Assembly: GCF_040729435.1 (NCBI RefSeq)
Contig: NZ_CP160398.1
Coordinates: 5,003,001 to 5,067,000, forward strand
DNA length: 64,000 nucleotides
Direction of reading: 5' to 3'
DNA from: Pseudomonas sp. HOU2
GTDB taxonomy: Bacteria > Pseudomonadota > Gammaproteobacteria > Pseudomonadales > Pseudomonadaceae
A program made the position numbers and the translations under genes. Of this stretch, positions 41,494-50,712 are shown in pieces. Numbering within the stretch: position 1 is the stretch's first letter; each line of letters begins with the position of its first letter. A model generated the notes under the pieces. It was not told the DNA's origin, searched no databases, and saw nothing but the letters and a program-made list of their open reading frames with translations.

Positions 41494-44409
41494 ATGCAAG
41501 GCAAGTACGGTACTGAAAACAGGCTGCCATTGAGCGAGTTGCTGACGGTGGTTCTGATCACCCACAACCGCCCGGCTTTTTTGCGTCGAGCGCTGCAGTA
41601 CTACAGCAGCCTGCCTTGCAAGGTGCTGGTGCTGGACTCTTCTCCCGAGCGCCCGGAAGGTGACTTTTCCTCGGTCGATTATCAGCACCTGCCGCAATTC
41701 GCCTATTGGGGCATGCAGGCCAAACTGACCTATGGCGTCGAGCAGTTGACCACGCCGTATATGGTGTTCGCTGCCGACGACGATTTCATCCTGCATGAGT
41801 CACTGGCCGAGTCGGTGAGCTTCCTTGAAGCCAACCGCGACTACGGTTTGTGCCACGGCTATTGCCTGATGTACCTGGCGCTGGCCGGGAGTGTCAGTTA
41901 CTACCGCCGCGACAAGAAAATCTGTGAAGACTACGCCTCGGAACGTGCCGAGGATCGCGTCCTCGACTTCATGCATCAGTACGTACCGCCGTTCTATGGT
42001 GTGTGCCGAACCTCGATCATCCAGGACTGGTATGCGGCATTGCCGGCGGGCACCAGTTTCGAATGGCAGGAGATTGGTCACAGCTACTACCTGCTGGCGA
42101 ACGCCAAGGCGCGGGTGCTGCCAATCCCGTATGTCGTACGCGAAATCAACGTCGGTTTCTCCGACCACAACACCGAGGTGTATCACGCGCTGTCGTACAC
42201 CGATGCCAAATCGGTGGCCGAGCGTGAAGCCTTCGCCGAATTCCTCGCCTCGCTGCCGACGGGCATCACCGACCTCGACCAGGCGCAGCGCAAGGCGTTC
42301 GCCCTGGAAAGCTTCGCGGCGATGACCGATAGCCTGGTGACCGGTCGCGCACTGACGGCCGAGCTGATTTTCCAGTCCATCTGGAACAACGTATCCAAAA
42401 CCCCGGAGCGCCGCTTCGGGCCACTGCAGTACGTCGAGATGCCGTTCTACAACCAGCGCTTTTTTGATTTGCTGGCCGAGTTTGAATTCCTGTTGCACGC
42501 GATGCCGGCTGGCCGTGTGCAACTGGAACAGCTCGAGGGTGTCTGGACCCGCCAGGAATACCTGCAGCAGGCCCGCAATAACGACACGCCGGAAAGCGTG
42601 CTCGATCGGTTGTGGCAGGCCCATGACAGCAATGCGTTCAACCGTCGTGTGGTCAAGCGTCTGGTCGAGCAACTGCAGGCGTCCGGCGATGACACACAAG
42701 CTCAGGAAATGGCTGCCTGGGACGCGCGTCTCGAGACGGTGTCGAAGGCCGATCACTACCCGGTCTTCAGCAAGATGCGTTCGGGTCGTCTGCTCGAATG
42801 GCTGGCGTGCCGTACGCCGGACGCCGAGCAGCGAGCGTTGGTTGCCGCGCACCTGGCGGCGAACAACGGCGGGCCACAGTTCGGCATTTTCCTGCTGGAC
42901 CTGGACAACGACGTCGACCAGTTGCAAGTGACCCTCGACAGCCTGGTTGAAGGCCACAGTAAAGCCTTCAAGATCGTGGTCTTCACCACGGGCGAACCGC
43001 AGGCTGCGACCACGGCGCAGAACACCTTGCACTTTGTCCGCGTCACCCCGGGCAATTTCGTCGACAAGCTCAACCTGAGTGCGGCCCAGTCGCCATGCGA
43101 CTGGCTGCTGTTGGCACAAGTGGGCGATGAGTTCACGGCGGGTGGCCTGCTGCGTGCCGGCCTGGAATTGATGTCGGCCACTGGCCTTCGCGCGGTCGCC
43201 ACCGATGAAATCCAGCGCAATGATGAGGGCGCGCTGATCGACGTGTTCCGCCCCGGCTTCAATCTCGACTTGCTGCAGAGCAACCCGTCGTTGATGGCCC
43301 GCCATTGGCTGATTCGTCGTGACGTGTTCCTTGAGGCGGGCGGTTACCAGGCTGATTTCAGCAAGGCGTTGGAGTTCGACCTGCTCTTGCGTCTGATTGA
43401 GCAGGGCGGTCTTGAGGGGCTGGCGCATCTTGACGAGCCACTGCTGATTACCCAGGTTCCGGTGCAAGAAGAGGTGGCCCACGAGCGTCAGGCGCTGCTG
43501 CGTCATTTGACCCATCGCGGCTACAAGGCCAAGGTCACGTCGTCGCTGCCGGGGACCTGGCAAGTCGATTATCGCCATACCGAACAGCCGCTGGTGTCGA
43601 TCATTGTACCGGCCATCGACGATCTGCCGGCACTGCGTCGCTGCGTGGAAGGCGTGTTGCTCAGAACCCGTTACAGCCGTTATGAAGTGCTGATTGCGGC
43701 CAATCCGAATCAGTCGGCCGAGGTCAATGACTGGCTGGGCGCGCTGCGTAACCCTAAAGTCAATGTGCTGCGTGCCGATCAGCCGCTCGGCGAGACGGCG
43801 TTGTACAACGCCGCCAGCGAACAGGCGCAGGGTGAATACCTGGTACTGCTGGCCACTGACAGCGAAATCGTCAATCCGAACTGGATCGATTCGTTGCTCA
43901 ACCATGCCCAGCGTCCCGAGGTCGGTATCGTCGGTGCCAAACTGGTCGACCGCGACGGCAAGGTTTCTCAGGCCGGTTTGATTCTCGGGATGAACGGCGG
44001 CGTCGGCTCGGCCTTCATCGGCGAAAAACATGCGGCTGCGGGTTACATGCAGCGTCTGGCGGTCGAGCAGAACTACTCGGCGGTGTCGAAGGTGTGTCTG
44101 ATGGTGCGCAAAGAGTTGTTCGACGCACTGGGCGGTCTGGACGAAGTCGATTTCGCCAGCGGTTTCAGCGATGTCGACCTGTGCCTCAAGGCCGGGCAGG
44201 CGGGCTACCTCATCGTATGGACGCCGTCGGTGCAGGTACTGCATACCGGCGAGCTGCCGCAAGCACCCGAGGCGCTGCAGGTTTTGCGGGAGAAATGGAG
44301 CGGCGCCTTCGCGCAGGATCCGGCTTACAACGCGAACCTGGCCCTCACCGGCAAAGGTTTTACGCTGGCTGAAAATACCTCGATCGACTGGTCGCAGTTA
44401 CTCGCTTGA
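41494..44409 (+). CDS. large two-domain glycosyltransferase, Fgt2-like
   Basis: The 971-residue protein has an N-terminal TIGR00180-type glycosyltransferase domain (LTVVLITHNRPAFLRRALQYY, VFAADDDFILHESL), a middle helical region and a C-terminal GT2 domain from about residue 700 (PLVSIIVPAIDDLPALRRCVEGVL, WIDSLLNHAQRPEVGIVGAKL). The last domain is closely similar to the third domain of the Fgt1-like enzyme. It is probably the second flagellin glycosyltransferase, extending the glycan. GGGAGAAGTT precedes the ATG at 41494; the frame continues upstream but overlaps the preceding gene. Confidence 0.82.
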   Translation: MQGKYGTENRLPLSELLTVVLITHNRPAFLRRALQYYSSLPCKVLVLDSSPERPEGDFSSVDYQHLPQFAYWGMQAKLTYGVEQLTTPYMVFAADDDFILHESLAESVSFLEANRDYGLCHGYCLMYLALAGSVSYYRRDKKICEDYASERAEDRVLDFMHQYVPPFYGVCRTSIIQDWYAALPAGTSFEWQEIGHSYYLLANAKARVLPIPYVVREINVGFSDHNTEVYHALSYTDAKSVAEREAFAEFLASLPTGITDLDQAQRKAFALESFAAMTDSLVTGRALTAELIFQSIWNNVSKTPERRFGPLQYVEMPFYNQRFFDLLAEFEFLLHAMPAGRVQLEQLEGVWTRQEYLQQARNNDTPESVLDRLWQAHDSNAFNRRVVKRLVEQLQASGDDTQAQEMAAWDARLETVSKADHYPVFSKMRSGRLLEWLACRTPDAEQRALVAAHLAANNGGPQFGIFLLDLDNDVDQLQVTLDSLVEGHSKAFKIVVFTTGEPQAATTAQNTLHFVRVTPGNFVDKLNLSAAQSPCDWLLLAQVGDEFTAGGLLRAGLELMSATGLRAVATDEIQRNDEGALIDVFRPGFNLDLLQSNPSLMARHWLIRRDVFLEAGGYQADFSKALEFDLLLRLIEQGGLEGLAHLDEPLLITQVPVQEEVAHERQALLRHLTHRGYKAKVTSSLPGTWQVDYRHTEQPLVSIIVPAIDDLPALRRCVEGVLLRTRYSRYEVLIAANPNQSAEVNDWLGALRNPKVNVLRADQPLGETALYNAASEQAQGEYLVLLATDSEIVNPNWIDSLLNHAQRPEVGIVGAKLVDRDGKVSQAGLILGMNGGVGSAFIGEKHAAAGYMQRLAVEQNYSAVSKVCLMVRKELFDALGGLDEVDFASGFSDVDLCLKAGQAGYLIVWTPSVQVLHTGELPQAPEALQVLREKWSGAFAQDPAYNANLALTGKGFTLAENTSIDWSQLLA

Positions 44410-44439
44410 GTCCGTCGGACAAGGAACAGGAATCAGCAC

Positions 44440-45441
44440 ATGTTCAACGGTAAATCGATCTTCATCTCCGGCGGCACCGGCTCGTTCGGGCGCAAGTTCA
44501 TCGCCCGTCTGCTTGAGCAATACCAGCCCAAGCGCGTGGTGGTGTTCTCCCGCGATGAGCTCAAGCAGTACGAAATGCAGCAGACGTTCAACGCGCCGTG
44601 CATGCGTTACTTCCTTGGTGACGTGCGCGACGCCGACCGTCTGCGGCAGGCCATGCGCGGCATCGACTACGTGGTGCACGCGGCGGCGCTCAAGCAGGTG
44701 CCGGCGGCGGAGTACAACCCGACCGAGTGCATCCGCACCAACGTCAATGGCGCGGAGAACATCATCGCCGCCGCCATCGACAACGGTGTGAAAAAGGTCG
44801 TGGCGCTGTCCACCGACAAGGCCGCCAGCCCGATCAACCTGTACGGCGCGACCAAGCTGCTGTCGGACAAGTTGTTCGTCGCCGCCAACAACATTGCCGG
44901 CGAACAACAAACGCGTTTTGCCGTGGTGCGCTACGGCAACGTGGCGGGCTCGCGGGGTTCGGTGGTGCCGTTCTTCAGCACGCTGATCGCCGACGGCGCG
45001 CAGGAATTGCCGATCACCGACGAGCGCATGACCCGCTTCTGGATCACCCTCGATCACGGCGTACAGTTTGTTCTCGACAGCTTTGCGCGGATGCACGGCG
45101 GCGAAGTGTTCGTGCCGAAGATCCCGTCGATTCGCATCGTCGATCTGGCGCGGGGCATGGCCGAACATCTGCCGCACAAGAACGTCGGTATTCGTCCCGG
45201 TGAAAAACTGCATGAACTGATGGTGCCGCTGGACGATGCGCGGATGACCCTGGAATTCGCAGACCACTACACCATCCAGCCTTCCATCCGCTTTACCAGC
45301 GTCGATGTCGATTTCTCCGTGGACAAGCTCGGCGAACGTGGCCGGCCGGTAAGTGAGGATTTCGAATACCGCTCCGACACCAATCCGCACTACCTCTCGG
45401 TCGGGCAGATCGCCGAGCTGCATGCGAAGTTGTCGGCATGA
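44440..45441 (+). CDS. pseB: UDP-GlcNAc 4,6-dehydratase (inverting) PseB
   Basis: The 333-residue SDR has FISGGTGSFGRKFIARLLEQY, the hexamer-type HAAALKQVPAAEYNPTECIRTNVNGAENI, STDKAASPINLYGATKLLSDKL (YxxxK) and the C-terminal RPGEKLHELM, all diagnostic for PseB/FlaA1. It removes water from UDP-GlcNAc and inverts C5, the first step of pseudaminic acid synthesis. It starts 30 bases after the Fgt2-like gene and overlaps pseC by four bases. Confidence 0.96.
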   Translation: MFNGKSIFISGGTGSFGRKFIARLLEQYQPKRVVVFSRDELKQYEMQQTFNAPCMRYFLGDVRDADRLRQAMRGIDYVVHAAALKQVPAAEYNPTECIRTNVNGAENIIAAAIDNGVKKVVALSTDKAASPINLYGATKLLSDKLFVAANNIAGEQQTRFAVVRYGNVAGSRGSVVPFFSTLIADGAQELPITDERMTRFWITLDHGVQFVLDSFARMHGGEVFVPKIPSIRIVDLARGMAEHLPHKNVGIRPGEKLHELMVPLDDARMTLEFADHYTIQPSIRFTSVDVDFSVDKLGERGRPVSEDFEYRSDTNPHYLSVGQIAELHAKLSA

Positions 45442-46595
45442 TTCCCTACGGTCGGCAGAGCGTTGATCAGGCGGACATCGATGCAGTGGTCGAGGTGCTG
45501 CAATCGGACTGGCTGACCCAGGGCCCGACCATCCAGCGCTTCGAGCAGGCGATGGCCGAGCGTTGCCAGGCCGACTTCGCGGTGGCGGTGTGCAACGCCA
45601 CCGCGGCGCTGCACATTGCCTGCCTCGCGGCCGGCCTAGGCCCGGGCGATCGCTTGTGGACCACGCCGAACACCTTTCTGGCCTCGGCCAACTGCGGGCG
45701 CTATTGCGGCGCCGACGTCGATTTCGTCGACATCGATCCGCTGACCTGGAACCTCGATGCCTTCGCCCTCGCGGCGAAACTCGATCAGGCCGAGCAGGAC
45801 GGCACGTTGCCGAAAGTACTGGTGGCGGTGGCGTTCTCCGGGCAGAGCTGCGACCTGCGCAAGATTGCCGAACTCGCCGAGCGCTACAACTTCACCGTGA
45901 TCGAAGATGCCTCGCACGCAGTGGGCGCCAGCTACGCGGGGCGCCCGGTGGGTTGCGGGGAATTTGCGGCGATGACCGTGTTCAGTTTTCACCCGGTGAA
46001 GATCATCACCAGCGCCGAAGGCGGCATGGTCCTGACCAATCGCCCGCAACTGGCGGAGCGTCTGCAACGCCTGCGCAGCCACGGCATGACCCGCGATCCG
46101 CAGCAGATGAGCGAACCCAGCCACGGCCCGTGGTATTACCAGCAGATCGAGCTGGGCTTCAATTACCGGATCACCGATTTGCAGGCGGCGCTCGGTCTGT
46201 CGCAATTGGCCAAACTGGACGGCTTCATCGCCCGTCGCCGCGAACTGGCGGCGCGCTACGAGCGGTTGCTGGCGTATCTGCCGCTGACCTTGCCCAGCGC
46301 GCAGCCGGAGGCAGAATCGGCGTGGCATCTGTATGTGGTGCGCCTGCAGACCGAGCGCATCGGCCTGAGCCACCGTCAGATGTTCGAAGGCTTGCGTGCC
46401 GCCGGTATCGGCGTGAACCTGCACTATATTCCTGTGCATTTGCAGCCGTACTATCGCGACCTGGGTTTTGCCGAAGGCGATTTCCCCGAAGCCGAACGTT
46501 ATTACGCCGAGGCGATCAGCCTGCCGCTGTATCCGCTGCTCAGTGATGAGCAGCAGGATCATGTGGTCGAGCAATTGCGCCGGCTGACCGAATAA
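45438..46595 (+). CDS. pseC: UDP-4-amino-4,6-dideoxy-L-altrosamine transaminase PseC
   Basis: The 385-residue DegT/DnrJ/EryC1 aminotransferase has PYGRQSVDQADIDAVVEVLQSDWLTQGPTIQRFE, VIEDASHAVGASY and the PLP-Lys motif SFHPVKIITSAEGG near residue 187. It transfers an amino group to C4 of the PseB product. Start overlaps the pseB stop (ATGA). Confidence 0.96.
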   Translation: MIPYGRQSVDQADIDAVVEVLQSDWLTQGPTIQRFEQAMAERCQADFAVAVCNATAALHIACLAAGLGPGDRLWTTPNTFLASANCGRYCGADVDFVDIDPLTWNLDAFALAAKLDQAEQDGTLPKVLVAVAFSGQSCDLRKIAELAERYNFTVIEDASHAVGASYAGRPVGCGEFAAMTVFSFHPVKIITSAEGGMVLTNRPQLAERLQRLRSHGMTRDPQQMSEPSHGPWYYQQIELGFNYRITDLQAALGLSQLAKLDGFIARRRELAARYERLLAYLPLTLPSAQPEAESAWHLYVVRLQTERIGLSHRQMFEGLRAAGIGVNLHYIPVHLQPYYRDLGFAEGDFPEAERYYAEAISLPLYPLLSDEQQDHVVEQLRRLTE

Positions 46596-46626
46596 ATCCC
46601 GCTGCGGCGGCGAATGAGACTGTGCA

Positions 46627-47247
46627 ATGCGTGATCTGAGTGAGCAGGAAAAATTCTGGCAGGGCGATTTCGGCAACCAGTACGTCGATCGCAACATCGG
46701 TCAGCCGCTGGTCGCGGCCAACCTGGCGTTGTTCGCCAAGGCCCTGAGCCGCGCCGGGCGCATCGACAGTGTGGTTGAGCTGGGCACCAATGCCGGCAAC
46801 AACCTGCAGGCGCTGCATCAGTTGCTGCCGCACAGTGAATTGTTCGGCGTCGAGATCAATGAAAGCGCTTGCGCGCAGGCGCGGGCACTGGGCATCGCGC
46901 AGATCTGGCACGGCTCGCTGTTCGACTTCCCCCGCGAGCGCAGCTACGACCTGACCCTGAGCAAAGGCGTGCTGATCCATCTGGCGCCGGAGCTGCTGCC
47001 GACTGCCTACGCGCAGTTGTATGCGTTGAGCCAGCGCTACATTCTGATCGCCGAATACTACAATCCGGCGCCGGTGGAAGTGTCCTATCGCGGCAACAGC
47101 GGCAAGCTGTTCAAGCGCGATTTCGCCGGAGAAATGCTCGACCGGTATACCGATCTGCGCTTGCTCGATTACGGCTTTGGTTATCACCGTGATCCGCAGT
47201 TTCCGGTGGACGACATCACCTGGTTCCTGCTGGAAAAACGTCCTTGA
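46627..47247 (+). CDS. pseudaminic acid biosynthesis-associated methylase
   Basis: The 206-residue SAM-dependent methyltransferase (EQEKFWQGDFGNQYVDRNIG, VVELGTNAGNNLQAL, LSKGVLIHLAPELLPTAYAQLY, ILIAEYYNPAPVEVSYRG) fits the family repeatedly found inside pse clusters. It probably methylates a pseudaminic acid intermediate or its acyl substituent; the exact target is unknown. It lies between pseC and pseF, and overlaps pseF by four bases. Confidence 0.88.
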   Translation: MRDLSEQEKFWQGDFGNQYVDRNIGQPLVAANLALFAKALSRAGRIDSVVELGTNAGNNLQALHQLLPHSELFGVEINESACAQARALGIAQIWHGSLFDFPRERSYDLTLSKGVLIHLAPELLPTAYAQLYALSQRYILIAEYYNPAPVEVSYRGNSGKLFKRDFAGEMLDRYTDLRLLDYGFGYHRDPQFPVDDITWFLLEKRP

Positions 47248-47939
47248 ACAGCGTCGCAATCATCCCGGCCCGTGGCGGCAGCAAGCGCATCCCGCGCAAG
47301 AACCTGTTGCCGTTCGACGGCGTGCCGATGATCGTTCGCTCGATCCGTACGGCGCTCGACAGTGGCCTGTTCGAACAGGTCGTGGTCAGTACCGACGATG
47401 CCGAAATTGCCGAACTGGCGTTGGCCCATGGTGCGCAAGTGCCATTCCTGCGCCCGGCTGAACTGGCGGATGATTTCACCGGCACCGCGGCGGTGATCGA
47501 GCATGCCTTGCAGCAACTGCCGGCCTTCGATTACGCCTGCTGCGTGTACGCCACCGCACCGTTGTTGCAGGCGCGCTTTCTGCGGCAAGGATTTGAGCTG
47601 CTGCAGCAGCACCCGGACAAAGCCTTTGCGTTCTCCGTGTGCAGCTTTGGTTTCCCGGCGCAGCGGGCGCTGACGCTGGACGGGCAGGGCGCATTGACGG
47701 CGTTGTACCCGGAGTTTCGCCAAACCCGCTCGCAGGATCTGCCCGAAGCCTTTCAGGACGCCGGCCAGTTCTACTGGGGCCGTAGCGAAGCGTGGTTGCG
47801 CGGTGAGGTACTGTATTCGCCCGCAAGCCTGCCGGTGATACTGCCGCGGCATCTGGTGCAGGACATCGACACGTTGCAAGACTGGAAACGCGCCGAATAC
47901 CTGTACGCCGCGCTCAAGGCCGGCGGAGAACTGCAATGA
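47244..47939 (+). CDS. pseF: pseudaminic acid cytidylyltransferase PseF
   Basis: The 231-residue enzyme has the CMP-sialic acid synthetase signature VAIIPARGGSKRIPRKNLLPFDGVPMI and the Pse-type AGQFYWGR motif. It activates pseudaminic acid with CTP to CMP-Pse, the donor for the flagellin transferase. The start is a TTG at 47244 overlapping the previous TGA; no ATG or GTG lies before the nucleotide-binding motif. Confidence 0.94.
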   Translation: MNSVAIIPARGGSKRIPRKNLLPFDGVPMIVRSIRTALDSGLFEQVVVSTDDAEIAELALAHGAQVPFLRPAELADDFTGTAAVIEHALQQLPAFDYACCVYATAPLLQARFLRQGFELLQQHPDKAFAFSVCSFGFPAQRALTLDGQGALTALYPEFRQTRSQDLPEAFQDAGQFYWGRSEAWLRGEVLYSPASLPVILPRHLVQDIDTLQDWKRAEYLYAALKAGGELQ

Positions 47940-49441
47940 GAGTGCTGATCCGCGCTGACGCTTCGCCGACCATCGGCAGTGGCCACATTGCCCGCTGCCT
48001 GACGCTGGCGCGAGTGCTGCGCAAACAGGGCAGTCATGTCGCGTTTGCCTGTCGGCGGTTGCCGGGGCATCGGCTCGATGCCTTGGCCGCCGAAGGTTTC
48101 GAGACCTTCACCTTGCCTGACGTCTACCCCGACGAAGACCCGCAGCAAGCCATCGAATCGATGCTGCCGTGGCAGGCGGACATCGAGGCGCTGGACGCCT
48201 TGCTGGCAGGTCACGCTGCATTCGACTGGATCATTGCCGACCACTACGGCCTCGATCATCAGTGGCAGACCGCCGCCCGCCGCTGGGCGCCTCGGATCGC
48301 GGCGGTGGACGATCTCGCCACCCGGCATTACAGCGTCGATCTGCTGCTCAATCAGAACTTGTCTGGCCTCAGCGAGGACTACGCGCCGCTGCTGCCCGAA
48401 GGCTGCCGCACCTTGCTCGGCCCGCGCTACGCCATGCTGCGCGAAGAATTCGTCTGCTCGGCCATCGAGATCAAACCAAGGGCCCGCCGGGTGCTGGTAA
48501 ATTTTGGTGGTTTCGACGCGGCGATGCAGACCCATCACGCGATGTTGGCCCTGAAGGACTTCACCGAACTGGAAGTGGATTTCGTCGCCGGTGCAGACAA
48601 TCCGGCATGGGCGCAAATGCAGGCGCTGGCCGCAACCAGGCCGCACTGGCGCCTGCACAGTTTTGTCAGCGATTTCCAGCAACGCATGACGGAGGCCGAT
48701 CTGTTTATCGGCGCCGGTGGCGGTACCAGTTGGGAACGCGCGGCCCTCGGTCTGCCGACGATCTGCATCGCGGTTTCGAACAATCAGCAGGCCAACGGCG
48801 AAGTCATGGCGGCGGCCGGTGCGCATGTGTTCATGGGTGCCCGCGAGCAGGTCAGCGTCGAACAACTGCGCGACGCCATCGGTTTTGTCGTCGACAATGT
48901 CTATCTGCGCCAGAGTCTGGCCGAGCGCTCACGGCAACTGGTCGACGGGCGCGGTGCGTTGCGCGTGGCGGCGGCGCTGGCCGGCGCGGTGCTCACGTTG
49001 CGTCCGGCGACCCTCGATGATGCGCAATTACTGTTCGACGGGCGCAATGCCGAGGCTGTGCGGCGCTGGTCACTGGACACTGGCGCAATCGAATGGCCGC
49101 AGCACCTGAACTGGCTCAATGCGAGCCTGCGCAACCCGCAGCGTCTGCTGTTGATTGCCGAGGCCGATGACGGCGCGGTCGGCGTCTTGCGTTATGACTT
49201 GCGTGGATTCGAGGCTGAAGTGTCGCTGTATCTGCTGGGCGGGCGTTTCGGTCTGGGCTGGGGCAGGGCGCTGCTGGCGCGAGGTGAGGCGTTCGTTCGC
49301 GCGCACTGGCCGCAGTTGAGCGCGATTAGCGCTCAGGTTCTGCCGGATAATCGTCCCTCTTTGAATGTATTTCGTGACGCCGGATTCACCCAGAGTGCCT
49401 GCGCGTTCACCCAGGTTTTGAAGGATCACCGCGATGAGTAG
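47936..49441 (+). CDS. pseG: fused PseG-PseH: UDP-sugar hydrolase plus N-acetyltransferase
   Basis: The 501-residue protein joins two steps. Residues 1-345 are PseG (RVLIRADASPTIGSGHIARCLTLARVLRKQG, IIADHYGLDHQW, IAVDDLATRHYSVDLLLNQN, FIGAGGGTSWERAALGLPTI), a GT-B-fold hydrolase that removes UDP. Residues about 350-501 are a GNAT acetyltransferase like PseH (LRPATLDDAQLLFDGRNAEAVRRWS, GLGWGRALLARGEAFVRAHWP). The H step precedes the G step in the pathway, so the fusion may channel the unstable intermediate. It overlaps pseF by four and pseI by eight bases. Confidence 0.93.
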   Translation: MRVLIRADASPTIGSGHIARCLTLARVLRKQGSHVAFACRRLPGHRLDALAAEGFETFTLPDVYPDEDPQQAIESMLPWQADIEALDALLAGHAAFDWIIADHYGLDHQWQTAARRWAPRIAAVDDLATRHYSVDLLLNQNLSGLSEDYAPLLPEGCRTLLGPRYAMLREEFVCSAIEIKPRARRVLVNFGGFDAAMQTHHAMLALKDFTELEVDFVAGADNPAWAQMQALAATRPHWRLHSFVSDFQQRMTEADLFIGAGGGTSWERAALGLPTICIAVSNNQQANGEVMAAAGAHVFMGAREQVSVEQLRDAIGFVVDNVYLRQSLAERSRQLVDGRGALRVAAALAGAVLTLRPATLDDAQLLFDGRNAEAVRRWSLDTGAIEWPQHLNWLNASLRNPQRLLLIAEADDGAVGVLRYDLRGFEAEVSLYLLGGRFGLGWGRALLARGEAFVRAHWPQLSAISAQVLPDNRPSLNVFRDAGFTQSACAFTQVLKDHRDE

Positions 49442-50486
49442 TTTCAAGATTGGCGAGCGCCTGATCGGTGCCGATGCGCCGCCGTTCATCATTGCCGAAA
49501 TGAGCGGCAACCATAACCAGTCGCTCGAGGTGGCTCTGCAGATTGTCGAGGCCGCCGCCAAGGCTGGCGCGCATGCCTTGAAATTGCAGACCTACACCGC
49601 GCAGACCATGACCCTGGATCTGGCCGAGGGCGAGTTTTTCATCAAGGACCCGAACAGCCTGTGGGCCGGTACTTCGCTCTACGACCTGTATGAGAAAGCT
49701 CATACCCCATGGGAGTGGCACGCGCCGATTTTCGCCCGGGCCAAAGAACTGGGGATGCTCGCGTTCTCGACGCCGTTCGATGACACGGCGGTGGACTTTC
49801 TCGAGAGCCTTGATGTGCCGGCCTACAAGATCGCCAGTTTCGAAAACACCGACCTGCCATTGATCCGCCGTGTGGCCGCGACCGGCAAACCGCTGATCAT
49901 CTCCACCGGCATGGCCAGCATCGCCGAGCTCGACGAAACCGTGCGCGCCGCCCGCGAGGCAGGGTGCAAGGATCTGGTCTTGCTCAAGTGCACCAGCACT
50001 TACCCGGCAACCCCGCTCAACAGCAATGTGCGTACGATCCCGCACCTGCGTGAACTGTTCGGTTGCGAGGTGGGGCTGTCCGATCACTCCATGGGGGTTG
50101 GCGTGTCCGTGGCCGCTGTGGCACTCGGCGCGACGGTGGTGGAAAAGCACTTTACCCTCGACCGTTCGGCGGGCGGGGTCGATGCCAGTTTCTCGCTGGA
50201 ACCTGCGGAGCTGGCCAGTCTGGTGGTGGAAACCGAACGCGCCTGGCAGGCCATGGGCCAGGTGCATTACGGCGTCACCGAGGCCGAGCGCAAGTCGCTG
50301 GTCTATCGCCGTTCGCTGTACGTCACTGCCGACATGGCGGCCGGTGAGCCCTTTTCCGGGGACAATCTGCGCGCCATTCGCCCGGGTCTCGGTCTGCCGC
50401 CCAAGCACACCGATGCCGTCCTCGGTCGCCGCGCTCGTCAGGCGATCAAACGTGGCACGCCGCTGGACTGGTCGTTGGTCGAATAA
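49434..50486 (+). CDS. pseI: pseudaminic acid synthase PseI
   Basis: The 350-residue NeuB-family enzyme condenses the 6-deoxy-diacetamido sugar with phosphoenolpyruvate to give pseudaminic acid. It has FIIAEMSGNHNQSLEVALQIVEAAAKAGAHALKLQTYT, STGMASIAELDE, GLSDHSMG and a C-terminal SAF antifreeze-like domain (RRSLYVTADMAAGEPFSGDNLRAIRPG). With pseB, pseC, pseF and the PseG-H fusion it completes the CMP-Pse pathway. Confidence 0.96.
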   Translation: MSSFKIGERLIGADAPPFIIAEMSGNHNQSLEVALQIVEAAAKAGAHALKLQTYTAQTMTLDLAEGEFFIKDPNSLWAGTSLYDLYEKAHTPWEWHAPIFARAKELGMLAFSTPFDDTAVDFLESLDVPAYKIASFENTDLPLIRRVAATGKPLIISTGMASIAELDETVRAAREAGCKDLVLLKCTSTYPATPLNSNVRTIPHLRELFGCEVGLSDHSMGVGVSVAAVALGATVVEKHFTLDRSAGGVDASFSLEPAELASLVVETERAWQAMGQVHYGVTEAERKSLVYRRSLYVTADMAAGEPFSGDNLRAIRPGLGLPPKHTDAVLGRRARQAIKRGTPLDWSLVE

Positions 50487-50712
50487 CCCGATCTGCAACC
50501 GATTCGGCAAAATAGCGTGACCTGCGAGTCATAACGCGCATCTTCACTGTATTGTATTGACCGGGGAGATGGCGCCTGGCCGTGTATCGGTTCCAGTGAT
50601 AGCCCTTTGCGCTCCCCGTGGCTGCCCTTTGTGGCGGCCGTTTTCTGTTTGTCGGCGCCCCTCGAATCCTTGCGAGCGGTGGTTTTGGGCTGTTTTTTAT
50701 TGGGAAGCCGTA

